Below, piece by piece: positions 16,260 through 25,324 of a stretch of 64,000 nt of DNA. A program made the translations under genes and the position numbers. The notes under the pieces were generated by a model. It did not search any database, was not told the origin of the DNA, and saw only the letters and a program-made list of their open reading frames with translations. Source of the stretch: Sulfopaludibacter sp035606355 (lineage in GTDB: Bacteria > Acidobacteriota > Terriglobia > Bryobacterales > Bryobacteraceae); assembly GCA_035606355.1 (NCBI GenBank), contig DATNFO010000040.1:75569-139568 (forward strand), written 5' to 3'. Numbering within the stretch: the first letter of the stretch is position 1; each line of letters begins with the position of its first letter.

Positions 16260-19200
16260 TTACTTGAAGTGCATGTCCAGGAAATTGAGGAAGATTTCCC
16301 AATCGCCGGGGAGGGTTCCGTGTCCGCCGATATGCATGAAGTAGCCGATGTCGTGCAGAATCGGAACTCCGGGCGGGGGCCAGACATCGGTGCCGAGTCC
16401 CTGTTTACCGAAGAGCTGGTAGACAGGTTCGGCCGCGACGGCGGAGAGGAACTCTCCTTTCGGGTCTGACCAAAAATCCGTCGAGCCCGTTTGCAGGAGC
16501 ACGGGGCGCGGCGCCATCAACGCGACTAATTCATGCGCGTCCACAGGCAACTGGTCCACGTGCTGCGCGTAATCGGCATATTTGGCGGTGAACTGATACG
16601 GATATCTCGTGTGCTCGACGAGATGCGCGATGGTTTCGCCGTACGTGCGGCGGCTCAGCGCCGCGCCGCCTTCTCCGGAGCAACTGGCGATGGTGAGGGC
16701 GAAGCGCGAGTCGCGGGCGCCGGCCCACATCACGGTCTTGCCGAGGCGCGAAACGCCGTAAATCGCGACGTGTTTGGAATCGACGCCGCTATCGGTTTCC
16801 AGGTAATCCATTGCGCGGCTGAGTCCCCAGGCCCATGCGCCGATCGCGCCCCAGGTGTCTTTGTAGATGCCGCGCACGCCGAGCGACTCGCCGCCGAGGA
16901 AGTCGGGATCCACGTCGCCGTAGTAGAAGGTTGCGACGCCGTAGCCGCGCTCGAGCAGCGGCTTGACGTTGAGGCGTCCGATGCCGAAACGCGGAGCGGG
17001 CACTCGCTTCTTATCGCGGCCCCACACCTCGCCCTGCTTCACGCCGGGGTCATCGACCGTGCTGGAGTTCGCCGAAAATGCGATCTGCAGGAGCAGCGGG
17101 GCAGGCTTGCCGCTTTTCGCGGGCAGATATTCGAGCAGGTCTATCTTCGGCCCGTTCTTATCGGCGGATAAGTAGATGGTGATCTGCTTGCGCGTGGCGA
17201 GCCCGTCAAATACCGGTGTGCCCTTTTCGAAAACATCGAAGCTCATCCCCGCGGGCCGGCCCGGCGCGTGCCCGTATTCATTGGCTTCGAACAGCTTGAT
17301 GAGCTCGGGACGGCGCTTTTCGGTCCACGTCTTCGCGTCCTTGACCGGCTGGCCGTTTTCCAAGCGTAGCGCATCGGGGAGCTTGTAAGTGCCGACCTTC
17401 TCCTCGTCGTAATTCACATGGATGCCGGCGATCTCGTCGCGCTCTCCCTGCGGAGAAGGAGTAATGGCGACGAGCGTCACCGGACCGATGAGGCCCGAAG
17501 GCACGGTGGAGGGAATGCGTCCGGGAAACTCGTTTGTGACGCGAACCTCCACGTCATTGGCCCCGCTATGAATTGCGCCCGTGACATCGACCGCGTATGG
17601 CGGCTTCCACAGCACGCCGAAGTTTTTGCCGTTGACGATCACTTCGGCGATATCGCGGATTTCGCCCAAATCCAATTCCAGCCGCGCGCCGCCGGGGATG
17701 GCAGGCACCGTGAGGGTTTTGTGGAACGCCTGAGTGCCCGCGAAGTCCTTGGCGAACGTGTCGGGCGGACCTTCGACTTTGGCGACGATACGGCGACTGA
17801 CGGGAGCATGGGTGGTCAGCGGACCGGGCCGCCGGAAGACGACGAACACGGCTTCGCGAGGCGCGAGATGCAGCGGTGTGAGGTCGGCGGGTTCCACGGC
17901 GCCGGTATCGGCATGCCACAACTCCGCGGCCTTGCCGGTGACGCGGAAATGCGGCACAATGTCCTGCGCGGTATCGCTCTGGTTGGCGACGAAATAGATA
18001 TCGGCATTACCGGCGAGGCGGTGAATCCACGCGACGTTGCAGGCGCCGCAGTCGAAATCCTTGCCGGCCTTCAGCGCGGCCAGTACTCCTTCGAGCGGCT
18101 CATTCCAGAACACGCGCCCTTTGCCGAAATCGTGATGCAGAACGGAGATACCGTCGGCATCGCCCCACACATCCATGGCGAGCGCCTGCACTTCGCCATC
18201 GGCCGTGGGATAGTCCGCGAGGCTCGGCGAGAGCTTGGGCCGCGGCCCTACGATGGTCGCGCCGGCCGCAACCATCTCGTGCAACTTGCGAGCCACGGGC
18301 ACGGTCATGCGATCGATCTCCGGCAGCACGAGCGCGCGATAACGCATGCCGCCTTCGACAGCGATGCTGGCATCGGGCTGGACGGTCATGCGATGCAGCA
18401 GCACGTCCGTGTTGACGTAATCGTAATCGTAACCGGGAGGCGGGGCGGGCGTGAGTCCCGCGCCCCAGAACGGCATGGTGGAAGGCGCGCCTTCGCGAAG
18501 AAGATAGGCCAGATCGGCGACGAAGCGCCCCTGCTGAAGCATGTACGAAGTTCGAGAGAAGTACGTCATCAACGGCGCGGCCTGGTCAGCCCACGTGATG
18601 TTGCGGTTGATGTGCGTGCCGACCATCGTGTTGCCGGGCTTGGTATCGAGCGGCTGATGCGCGTCCGTGTGGAAGACGAGCCGGTTGATGCCCTGCGCGA
18701 ACCAATAATCGGCGACCTTCTTCAAGGTGTACGGCGATTCGTAACCGCCGCCGGTGAACGCCTCGGCCGCGGCAATCGGTTTCCCGTAAACGTGCGCCGT
18801 GCTGGCTGCGCCGCGCACATCCACGTAGTACATGCTTTCGGGATGCAGCGCGTGCACCCAGAATTCGGCCATGGGAATTTCCACTTTGCTCTTGTTCAGC
18901 AGAGAGTCTTCGAGAATCTCCAGCGCGACGCCGGAGGCCTCGGCATATACGCCCATGCCGCGCTTGCGCGCCTCCTCGGCCATGACGCCGTAATGGTTGT
19001 CCGCCCACATGTCGGCCAGCGTGCGGCGGAAGTCCCACAGGAAACGGTCGCTGACCTCGGCGCTCCCGACGACGCGACCGGCGAGCACCGGTAGATACGG
19101 CGTGGGATCGTAGCCGCGGCGCTTGCGGAACTCCGAGGCCATTTCCTCGGTCCAGTTTTGCATGCCGGCTTCCCAGCTATCCATCATCAGGTAGCGGAAG

Positions 19201-20531
19201 CTCTTGCCCATCAGCGGACCGAGCGCTTTGGCCAGCGGATCCAGGTATCCGGCGGCGTACTCCTGCATGTGCGCGCGGCTGAGTTTGTCGGCTTCGAAGC
19301 CGCTGCCGGAGGGCACGGGCGGCTTGTTGCGCATGCCCGTGAGCGAATAGCCCATGCGCAGGATGGTCCATTTACCGGCGGGGACGTCCCAGCGCAGCGT
19401 TCCATCGGGGGACATCTTCGCGGTGAGGTTTACAATGCCATCGCGTGAAATCGCAGCGCCTGCGCCGGTGGCCGGAGTGGGGCTGGATTCGTACTCGTCG
19501 AGCAGGCTGTTGAAGCCTCCCTTTTCCTCCCAGCGATGCACGCGCGCGCCGGAGTAGAGCTTGGCCTCGCTTAATACGAACTGCTTCGCCGGGACGGTGG
19601 GGCCGCCGTGAATGATCGCGGCGGGAGTGAGCGGCGCGGCAGTGAGTTCGAGCCGGAAGAAGCGCGCGGCAGTTTCCGGGAACGCATACGTGCGGGCCAG
19701 CGCTCCGTGATAACCCTGCGGACCAGGGAGCGCGAGAATCGTGCGCCACGACGAGCCATCGTCACTCGCGAGCAAACGCCCGACCGGAATGCCGCGGCCG
19801 CCGAGCGAAATGGCACGCGCGTGAAACGCGGACGGGTACTCGTATTGAATCCAGCCGGGGCCCGGAATGGTCGCAGTAGTCATCAAGCTGTCGTCAAGCA
19901 GAGGCGCGGCATCAATGGGTCCGGCGCTGGTGGTGACCTTCGGCGCGAGCTCGGCTTCGGCGGGCGGAGTGGGATAGGCGAGCACCGCGGAATCGGCATA
20001 GAAGGTGGGGTCGCCGGGGCGGGCGCCGGCGGTGGAATCGCGCACCGGTCCGTTGTTCGACGGCGGATGCGGCAACTGTGCGTTGAAACTTCGCGGGCCT
20101 TCGATGGTTGTCTCGCTCCAGACAATCTTCTTCATGGCCTGCTCGGGTTTAACCCAGGGTCCGCCGGTCTCGCTCCAGCCGGGAGAACTGAAGATCGCCA
20201 TCTCGAGCCCGAGGCGGTCCGCTTCACTTGCCGCGTGGCGTACGGCGTCGTACCATTCGGGCGAGCCGAAGAAGATTTTCTTGTCGACGGTTTGCCCGCT
20301 GCCTGACGCGACGTCGGCGAGTTGGAAACCGCCGATACCTACGCGCTTCATCCATTCGAGATCTTTGGTGATGCCTTGTTTGGTGACGTTGCCGTTGGTC
20401 CAGTGCCACCACGTGCGCGGCTTGGCCGTATCGGGCGGATTGTGGAAGCCCTGCTCCAGCGCGTCGCCGGGCGCCTGGGCTCGAAGCAGTGTCAGAGCGG
20501 CGAGCGCGCTAACTCGCGCACAGCTCCGCAA
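16260..20531 (-). CDS. GH106 alpha-L-rhamnosidase fused to a CE15 glucuronoyl-esterase-like domain
   Basis: About 1,423 residues. The TTG at 20529-20531 is preferred because it begins a signal peptide (RSCARVSALAALTLLRAQA); the frame stays open to 20618 inside the upstream gene. Residues ~20-920 match GH106 (N-terminal WWHWTNGNVTKQGITKDL and MKRVGIGGFQLADV, FSSPGWSETGGPW). A sugar-binding-like beta-sandwich follows (~945-1025). Residues ~1030-1423 match CE15: VNYDEEKVG...LPDALRL start, GVSRLGK with the catalytic Ser near 1260 (Val replaces the usual Cys), SGEGG and a GGHG histidine. GH106 enzymes cut alpha-rhamnosyl bonds, notably in rhamnogalacturonan; CE15 cleaves uronic-acid esters. No frame break occurs at the junction. 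Confidence 0.85.
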   Translation of the reverse strand: MRSCARVSALAALTLLRAQAPGDALEQGFHNPPDTAKPRTWWHWTNGNVTKQGITKDLEWMKRVGIGGFQLADVASGSGQTVDKKIFFGSPEWYDAVRHAASEADRLGLEMAIFSSPGWSETGGPWVKPEQAMKKIVWSETTIEGPRSFNAQLPHPPSNNGPVRDSTAGARPGDPTFYADSAVLAYPTPPAEAELAPKVTTSAGPIDAAPLLDDSLMTTATIPGPGWIQYEYPSAFHARAISLGGRGIPVGRLLASDDGSSWRTILALPGPQGYHGALARTYAFPETAARFFRLELTAAPLTPAAIIHGGPTVPAKQFVLSEAKLYSGARVHRWEEKGGFNSLLDEYESSPTPATGAGAAISRDGIVNLTAKMSPDGTLRWDVPAGKWTILRMGYSLTGMRNKPPVPSGSGFEADKLSRAHMQEYAAGYLDPLAKALGPLMGKSFRYLMMDSWEAGMQNWTEEMASEFRKRRGYDPTPYLPVLAGRVVGSAEVSDRFLWDFRRTLADMWADNHYGVMAEEARKRGMGVYAEASGVALEILEDSLLNKSKVEIPMAEFWVHALHPESMYYVDVRGAASTAHVYGKPIAAAEAFTGGGYESPYTLKKVADYWFAQGINRLVFHTDAHQPLDTKPGNTMVGTHINRNITWADQAAPLMTYFSRTSYMLQQGRFVADLAYLLREGAPSTMPFWGAGLTPAPPPGYDYDYVNTDVLLHRMTVQPDASIAVEGGMRYRALVLPEIDRMTVPVARKLHEMVAAGATIVGPRPKLSPSLADYPTADGEVQALAMDVWGDADGISVLHHDFGKGRVFWNEPLEGVLAALKAGKDFDCGACNVAWIHRLAGNADIYFVANQSDTAQDIVPHFRVTGKAAELWHADTGAVEPADLTPLHLAPREAVFVVFRRPGPLTTHAPVSRRIVAKVEGPPDTFAKDFAGTQAFHKTLTVPAIPGGARLELDLGEIRDIAEVIVNGKNFGVLWKPPYAVDVTGAIHSGANDVEVRVTNEFPGRIPSTVPSGLIGPVTLVAITPSPQGERDEIAGIHVNYDEEKVGTYKLPDALRLENGQPVKDAKTWTEKRRPELIKLFEANEYGHAPGRPAGMSFDVFEKGTPVFDGLATRKQITIYLSADKNGPKIDLLEYLPAKSGKPAPLLLQIAFSANSSTVDDPGVKQGEVWGRDKKRVPAPRFGIGRLNVKPLLERGYGVATFYYGDVDPDFLGGESLGVRGIYKDTWGAIGAWAWGLSRAMDYLETDSGVDSKHVAIYGVSRLGKTVMWAGARDSRFALTIASCSGEGGAALSRRTYGETIAHLVEHTRYPYQFTAKYADYAQHVDQLPVDAHELVALMAPRPVLLQTGSTDFWSDPKGEFLSAVAAEPVYQLFGKQGLGTDVWPPPGVPILHDIGYFMHIGGHGTLPGDWEIFLNFLDMHFK

Positions 20532-21447
20532 ACTTCGCCAGATCGATACATCCGCCTGAGACAATTGCCACCACCTTTCCGCTGCCTGCGCGTCCGCTGA
20601 CGGCCGCCGCGACGGCACAGGCCGAGGCGCCTTCTACGATAACGCGATTTCGCTCCGCCACAAGCTTCATTGCGGCCGCCGCTTCGGCAAGCGTGACCAC
20701 GATGGAGCCGGCGAGCAGGGTGCGCGCCTGCTCGAAGAGATTTGCGAAGACCATACGGCTGCCGATGCCGTCCACAAAGCTGGGCTGATACTCGACGGTG
20801 CGCGGTTCGCCGGCGGCCAGGGAAGCGGCGAGCGGCGCGGCTGTTTCAATTTCCGCCGCGTAGACTGTCACGTGCGGCGCGCGCTCGAGCATCACGGCCG
20901 CGATGCCGAGGGAGAGTCCGCCGCCGCCCCACGGCACGACTACCGCGTCTATCTCCGAAAGGTCTTCCAGGATTTCGAGGGCGATGGTGCCGTTGCCGGC
21001 CATCACGTCGGCGTCGTCGAACGCATGAATGAAGGTGGCGTCGACGCCGGGGTAGCCGCGCCGTTCGAAGGTGCTCCACCATTCGGCGAACGGCGCTTTA
21101 ATAATGCGGCCGCCGAGACGTTCGACGGCTGCGAGCTTCGTTTGCGGAGCGGTATCGGGTGTGACTACCGTGGCGGGAATGCCGCGCCGGCGCGCGCAGA
21201 ACGAGACTGCCTGGGCCATGTTGCCGGCTGATGCCGTGAGAACGCCGCGAGCTAGTTTTTCGGCCGGCGTTTTGGCCATCACGTTGGCCGCGCCGCGGAT
21301 TTTGAAACTTCCGATGGGCTGCAGATTTTCGAGCTTGAGATAGACCTGGGCGAACGTGTCGGCATTCAGCGCAATTAAAGGCGTACGGACCGCCACACCC
21401 GCGATGTTACGGCGCGCCTCTTCCACCTGAGCAAGGGTAACCGGCAT
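20509..21447 (-). CDS. PLP-dependent threonine/serine dehydratase family enzyme
   Basis: 312 residues, fold-type II PLP enzyme of the IlvA/TdcB/serine racemase group. The Schiff-base lysine is in GSFKIRGA (about residue 49), the phosphate-binding glycine loop is VPWGGGGLS, and SGGCID lies near the C-terminus. It lacks the C-terminal ACT regulatory domain of biosynthetic IlvA, so it fits catabolic dehydratases or a racemase, which sequence alone cannot separate. The 3' end overlaps the probable start of the GH106-CE15 gene by 23 nt. The gene starts 34 nt from a divergent DUF1015 gene. Confidence 0.82.
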   Translation of the reverse strand: MPVTLAQVEEARRNIAGVAVRTPLIALNADTFAQVYLKLENLQPIGSFKIRGAANVMAKTPAEKLARGVLTASAGNMAQAVSFCARRRGIPATVVTPDTAPQTKLAAVERLGGRIIKAPFAEWWSTFERRGYPGVDATFIHAFDDADVMAGNGTIALEILEDLSEIDAVVVPWGGGGLSLGIAAVMLERAPHVTVYAAEIETAAPLAASLAAGEPRTVEYQPSFVDGIGSRMVFANLFEQARTLLAGSIVVTLAEAAAAMKLVAERNRVIVEGASACAVAAAVSGRAGSGKVVAIVSGGCIDLAKFAELCAS

Positions 21448-21481
21448 GCCATCATCTTACTTTGGATTGGTATCCTGAAGC

Positions 21482-22714
21482 TTGGCAAAAATCTATCCAT
21501 TTCAACCGTTCCGCTACTCCGAAAAAGCGGGTCCGCTGGCGAATCTGGTAACGCAGCCGTATGACAAGATTTCGCCTGAGATGCAACAGCACTATCTGTC
21601 GGCGAGTCCGTACAACTTGGTGCGCGTGATTCTGGGCGAGAAGAAGCCCGCCGACAACGATGGCGACAACGTCTACACGCGCGCCGCGGCATTTCTGAAC
21701 GAGTGGATCGCGAGCGGCATTCTGGCGCAGGATCAGGAGCCCGCCGTGTTCCCGTACTTCCAGGAATTCCGGGTGGACGAAACGGGCGAGCGGCTTACGC
21801 GCAAGGGCTTCATCGCGCTGGGCCCTGTGGAGGATTATTCCACCGGCGTGGTGCACCGGCACGAGCAGACGCTCTCCGGGCCGAAGAAGGATCGACTGGA
21901 ACTGCTGCGCCACACGCACGCGCACTTCGGCCAGATCTTCATGTTGTATCCGGATCCGGACGGAGCGATCGACGCCCTGTTGGACGAAGCCGCGAAATCC
22001 GCGCCGGTGGCGGAGGTGACGGACGAGTACGGCGTGGCGCATCGCGTGTGGAAAATCGCCGGGGCCGGGAAGATTCAGCAACTGATGGCCGACAAGAAGC
22101 TGCTGATCGCGGACGGTCACCATCGCTACGAGACCGCGCTGGCGTTTCGCAAAGAGAATCCGAATCTGCCCGGCACGGATCGCGTGATGATGACATTCGT
22201 CAATATGCACTCGGCCGGGCTGCGCATTTTGGCGACGCATCGGCTGGTGAGCGGCGTTCCGGCGGACGGTTTTCCGGACGAATTTCTGCGCACCGCGGCC
22301 GACGATTTTAAAGTGGACGAGATTGAGTCCGTGGATCGGCTGGCGGCGATGTGGAAGGAATGCCCGGAGCGTACGATCATCGGCGCGGCGATCGGGAATC
22401 GCTTGTTCTCGATGGAAGAGCGCGATGCGCGCAACGAACTCGATATCAAAGTGCTGCATGAGCAGATTCTCGGTAAGGTGCTGGGGATCGGCGAAGAGGC
22501 GGTGCGGGATGAGAAGCACCTGCGGTACATGCGCGGGATCGATAAAGCGATCGCGGAAGCGCGCGAGGGACGAGCGCAGATCGCGTTTCTGTTGAAGCCG
22601 ACGCGGATTGAGCAGGTCGCGGAGATTTCGTTCGGCGGCGGGGTGATGCCTCAAAAGTCCACGGATTTTTATCCGAAGGTTTTGTCGGGGCTGACGATTT
22701 ATAAGGTGGATTGA
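21482..22714 (+). CDS. DUF1015 family protein
   Basis: 410 residues from a TTG; the MAKIYPFQPFRYSEKAGPLA start is characteristic, so the TTG is preferred over later ATGs. Further family features are TQPYDKISPEMQ near residue 25, the HRHEQTL segment near 120 and IADGHHRYETAL near 205. Some DUF1015-related proteins have been linked to serine phosphorylation, and the divergent neighbour is a serine/threonine dehydratase-type enzyme, which makes an amino-acid role plausible. That link is an inference. Confidence 0.8.
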   Translation: MAKIYPFQPFRYSEKAGPLANLVTQPYDKISPEMQQHYLSASPYNLVRVILGEKKPADNDGDNVYTRAAAFLNEWIASGILAQDQEPAVFPYFQEFRVDETGERLTRKGFIALGPVEDYSTGVVHRHEQTLSGPKKDRLELLRHTHAHFGQIFMLYPDPDGAIDALLDEAAKSAPVAEVTDEYGVAHRVWKIAGAGKIQQLMADKKLLIADGHHRYETALAFRKENPNLPGTDRVMMTFVNMHSAGLRILATHRLVSGVPADGFPDEFLRTAADDFKVDEIESVDRLAAMWKECPERTIIGAAIGNRLFSMEERDARNELDIKVLHEQILGKVLGIGEEAVRDEKHLRYMRGIDKAIAEAREGRAQIAFLLKPTRIEQVAEISFGGGVMPQKSTDFYPKVLSGLTIYKVD

Positions 22715-22725
22715 GGATCGTTTAC

Positions 22726-22995
22726 CGTCGCGCTCCATTCGCCTTTCGATGCCTTTTACGGCTCCCTGACGGGCCTTTTTGCCGCATTCAAACGCACTCG
22801 CATCCCCGGCACCTTTTACCGCTCCCTTACGGTCACGGCTCCGTATGTAGCTGATTCTACTAACGGAGCCGCGACCGTCAGGGAGCGGTAAACGGTGCGT
22901 CGAAAGGCGGATGGAGCGCGACGAGAACAGCAGCCGCATTTCTTCACAATTCCTCACGGTGGCGGCTCCTATCGGAATCATATACGGAGCGGCAA
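22726..22995. repeat. Composite long-palindrome repeat (family A)
   Basis: Core arms 22809-22844 and 22863-22898 (36 nt, 3 mismatches) flank an 18-nt spacer. Outer arms 22726-22751 and 22898-22923 (26 nt, 2 mismatches) also pair, with an extra half-copy-like insertion at 22752-22808. A trailing block around 22935-22995 repeats the TTCACAAT...CGGCTCC motif seen near 4882 and 59208. It lies between convergent genes and could form a very stable cruciform or RNA hairpin acting as a bidirectional terminator. Confidence 0.92.
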
Positions 22996-23005
22996 ATCAC
23001 CCTGG

Positions 23006-24619
23006 TCAGAAGCCGGCGAGGCGGCGGAAGGCTTCTTCGGCTTCGGGATCGGCGCCGGCGGGGACGTGCGAGAGGTAGATGCCGACCCACTGACGCGCTC
23101 TCTGGAAGTCGTGGATCTGGCTGAAATACTCGCCCAGTTTTCTTGCGCAGCGGGGCAGTTGCGGATCTCGTTCGATGTGGACGGCGCACTCCGTTTCTAT
23201 GGAGGCGGTCGCGTCTCCCGATGCCGGTCCGCGCGTGAACACGAGCGCCGTTTCGTCGTGGTAGACGAGAGTCCAGCCGAGATGGACAGCCTGCTTATAG
23301 AGATTGCCGGTGGTGTATTCGAAGCCGCCCATGATGACCGTGTTTACGCCGTACTTATCGAGCAACTGCTGCGGCGTGGGACGGCCCGGGTCGGGATGAT
23401 CGTAGAGGATGCTCGCGTAATCCTTGAACACGTTCTCGCTGAGGGCGCGGCCATCGATGAACACCTGATATCGCGGCCATAAACGCCAGATCAGATACCC
23501 GCCCCATTCGTAGGTGTTGTAAACGGGACCGGGCAGATTGTGCGCAAGCACGAAATCGGCGGCGCCCGCGGGGTACTTCCAAAGTGCGGGACGGAATTGC
23601 AAAATGCCGGCGCGCAGCGGAGTGATGAGGAAGAAGGCGATCAGGGCCGCTGCCGCCAATCCCGGCCATGTGCGCTTCCAAGGCCAATAGCTCGCTATCA
23701 CGATGGGCGCGAAGAACGCGACGAGGGGAATGTTGCGCTGGGCGGTGAGGGACGCGGCGGCGAATGCGATGAAGAGCAGCCAATCGGCGAGGCGGGCGCG
23801 GCGCCGGGCCCAGAGAAGCGCGGCGAGACCAGCGGCGAGCAGAATGCTATACGCTTGCGGCGGCCAGATCGGCGTGCCGGACCATTCCAGCAGGGTCGAC
23901 GTAAGAAAGCTGCTGCGATAGGAGATCAGCACCGGGACGATGAGGAAGCCGTTCGGGTTCAAGCCGGAAATGAGAACGGCCGCCGCGCCCCAGATCCAAA
24001 GCTGCCTCCTGGGTGGTTGCGCGGTGATGACGTATGCTCCGATGGCCAGCCATCCGAGAAAGAAGCCGCCGTGACAATTGGCCCAGATCAGCAGGATGAC
24101 CGGCAGCAGCCATAAGCGCCGCCCGCTTTCGAGCACAGCGATGGTGATGCCGAGGAGCAGGAAGGAAATCAAGTACGGCCGGTCGGTGCGGAAGCCCGCC
24201 GCTGCGAGCAGAGTAGCGCAGCCCATGGCCGCCGCGAGCGCGCGATAGAAGCCGCCGGTGCGCCGCCACACGATCCACGCCGCGACACCGCAGATCGCGA
24301 GCAGAAGCGCCACACGCCAGAACACCAGACCGGGGAAGCCGGCGACCGAGTAGAGGGCATACATCAGCACCTCGGAGAGCCATTCGTGAGTGAGGTTGAA
24401 GCGGCGCGTGGTTTCTTCGCCGGGATATGCAGAGCCTGCGTGGGCCGTGGTGTACGCGAAGGGATCGGGGACCGGCAGTTTGTGGTGCGCGGCGATGTAA
24501 CGTCCGGTGGCGAGGTGCCACCAGAGATCGGTATCGGCGATCGGAGTAGAGAAGAGAGCGATCAGGAACAGCGCTGCTGCCCCGAGCAGAGCCGGGTACC
24601 ACCAACGCGCTTGCGTCAC
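23006..24619 (-). CDS. Polytopic membrane protein, possible GT-C-type glycosyltransferase
   Basis: 537 residues, GTG start 3 nt after the upstream gene's stop. About ten hydrophobic segments occupy residues 8-360, and the C-terminal 170 residues are soluble. The first periplasmic loop contains the acidic DTDLWWHLATGRYI and later HEWLSEVL; an acidic first loop is a hallmark of GT-C enzymes, which use lipid-linked sugar donors. The DPFAYT and VFIDGRALSEN segments look conserved but I cannot name a family. The function is unassigned. Confidence 0.6.
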   Translation of the reverse strand: MTQARWWYPALLGAAALFLIALFSTPIADTDLWWHLATGRYIAAHHKLPVPDPFAYTTAHAGSAYPGEETTRRFNLTHEWLSEVLMYALYSVAGFPGLVFWRVALLLAICGVAAWIVWRRTGGFYRALAAAMGCATLLAAAGFRTDRPYLISFLLLGITIAVLESGRRLWLLPVILLIWANCHGGFFLGWLAIGAYVITAQPPRRQLWIWGAAAVLISGLNPNGFLIVPVLISYRSSFLTSTLLEWSGTPIWPPQAYSILLAAGLAALLWARRRARLADWLLFIAFAAASLTAQRNIPLVAFFAPIVIASYWPWKRTWPGLAAAALIAFFLITPLRAGILQFRPALWKYPAGAADFVLAHNLPGPVYNTYEWGGYLIWRLWPRYQVFIDGRALSENVFKDYASILYDHPDPGRPTPQQLLDKYGVNTVIMGGFEYTTGNLYKQAVHLGWTLVYHDETALVFTRGPASGDATASIETECAVHIERDPQLPRCARKLGEYFSQIHDFQRARQWVGIYLSHVPAGADPEAEEAFRRLAGF

Positions 24620-24622
24620 CGG

Positions 24623-25228
24623 CTATTGCACCGTCACGGGACGGTCGAAGACCACATCGATGGTGGAGCCCTGGCGGAGCTCGACTTCGCGCCCGCGAGT
24701 GAGCAGCACGGTGGCGAGTCCGACGCCCGCGCCGGCTCCCGCGCCGATGCCTGCGCCCCTCCAGGTGCGCTCCGCGAGTCCGCCGATAGCTGCTCCGGAT
24801 CCGGAGAGGGTCGCGACGCGCGCGGCGTCGGCGCCGTGGCTGGAGCCTTGTTTGATGTCGTTTTCTTTCGAATCGACCTTCTGGTCGGTGCCCGCGGCAT
24901 CCACGCTGGTCAGGTGCGGCGCGACCTGCACCTGTTGCCCGGAGGTGAGTGTCATGTTCTCGATGCGAATCGCCAGTTCGGCGTTGCCGCTGACCCGGCC
25001 GCTGCGCCGCGCGTGCGTGACGACGCCCTGTACATACGTGCCGACCGGCACGACGATCGCGCCGCCGGCGGCGATGGGCGTGGCGGTGCGCATGTAGACG
25101 AAGTCGCCCTCTTTCGCGGTGCGTGTGCTGATGGAGTTTACCAGGTGGAGAGCGACGTGGCTGCCCTGCGGGATTTCCGCTGAGGGGGCCGCGCAGACAA
25201 ATGCGAGTGCGAGTAAGACAAGGCGCAT
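24623..25228 (-). CDS. Secreted protein with beta-domain and glycine-rich hydrophobic segment
   Basis: 201 residues from the ATG at 25226-25228, with AGGAG 8 nt upstream. A signal peptide covers about 1-18. Residues 20-110 are a beta-rich domain (LVNSISTRTAKEGDFVYMRT, GTYVQGVVTHARRSGRV) similar in feel to proteins with TrbI-like or SH3-like barrels that include 'regulable' charged loops. A Gly/Ala segment at about 155-180 resembles a glycine-zipper membrane element. The C-terminal QGSTIDVVFDRPVTV is typical of TrbI-like domains, but the assignment is weak. It is followed directly by the GT-C-like gene. Confidence 0.55.
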   Translation of the reverse strand: MRLVLLALAFVCAAPSAEIPQGSHVALHLVNSISTRTAKEGDFVYMRTATPIAAGGAIVVPVGTYVQGVVTHARRSGRVSGNAELAIRIENMTLTSGQQVQVAPHLTSVDAAGTDQKVDSKENDIKQGSSHGADAARVATLSGSGAAIGGLAERTWRGAGIGAGAGAGVGLATVLLTRGREVELRQGSTIDVVFDRPVTVQ

Positions 25229-25286
25229 GAGGAACGCTCCTGAGGTTATGGTAGCGCGCTGCTCGCTCGGGAGCGCTCTGCGCGCC

Positions 25287-25324
25287 TCCGACCGGTCTGG
25301 AGACGTCTGGAGACCGGTCGCTAC
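25287..25324. repeat. Duplicated GGA-loop palindrome abutting a stop codon
   Basis: An outer CGACCGGTC stem encloses two TGGA loops separated by GACGTC, as if the central hairpin half had been duplicated. Its minus-strand flank TAGCGACCGG supplies the TAG stop of the VanZ-like gene ending at 25321. The rest of the 92-nt gap carries nothing recognisable. Confidence 0.85.

Noticed and set aside
14756..16387. A 543-codon minus-strand frame opposite the NamZ domain
   Set aside because: Arg/His-rich antisense shadow; the plus-strand frame carries clear domains.
17418..19094. A 558-codon plus-strand frame opposite the GH106 domain
   Set aside because: Arg/Gly/His-rich shadow of a gene with unmistakable GH106 motifs.
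22735..22990. Small proteins rich in Arg/Gly/Ser reading through the family A palindromes
   Set aside because: Open frames here arise from the palindrome itself in several frames and recur at 4720 and 59160; they carry no domain or start signal.
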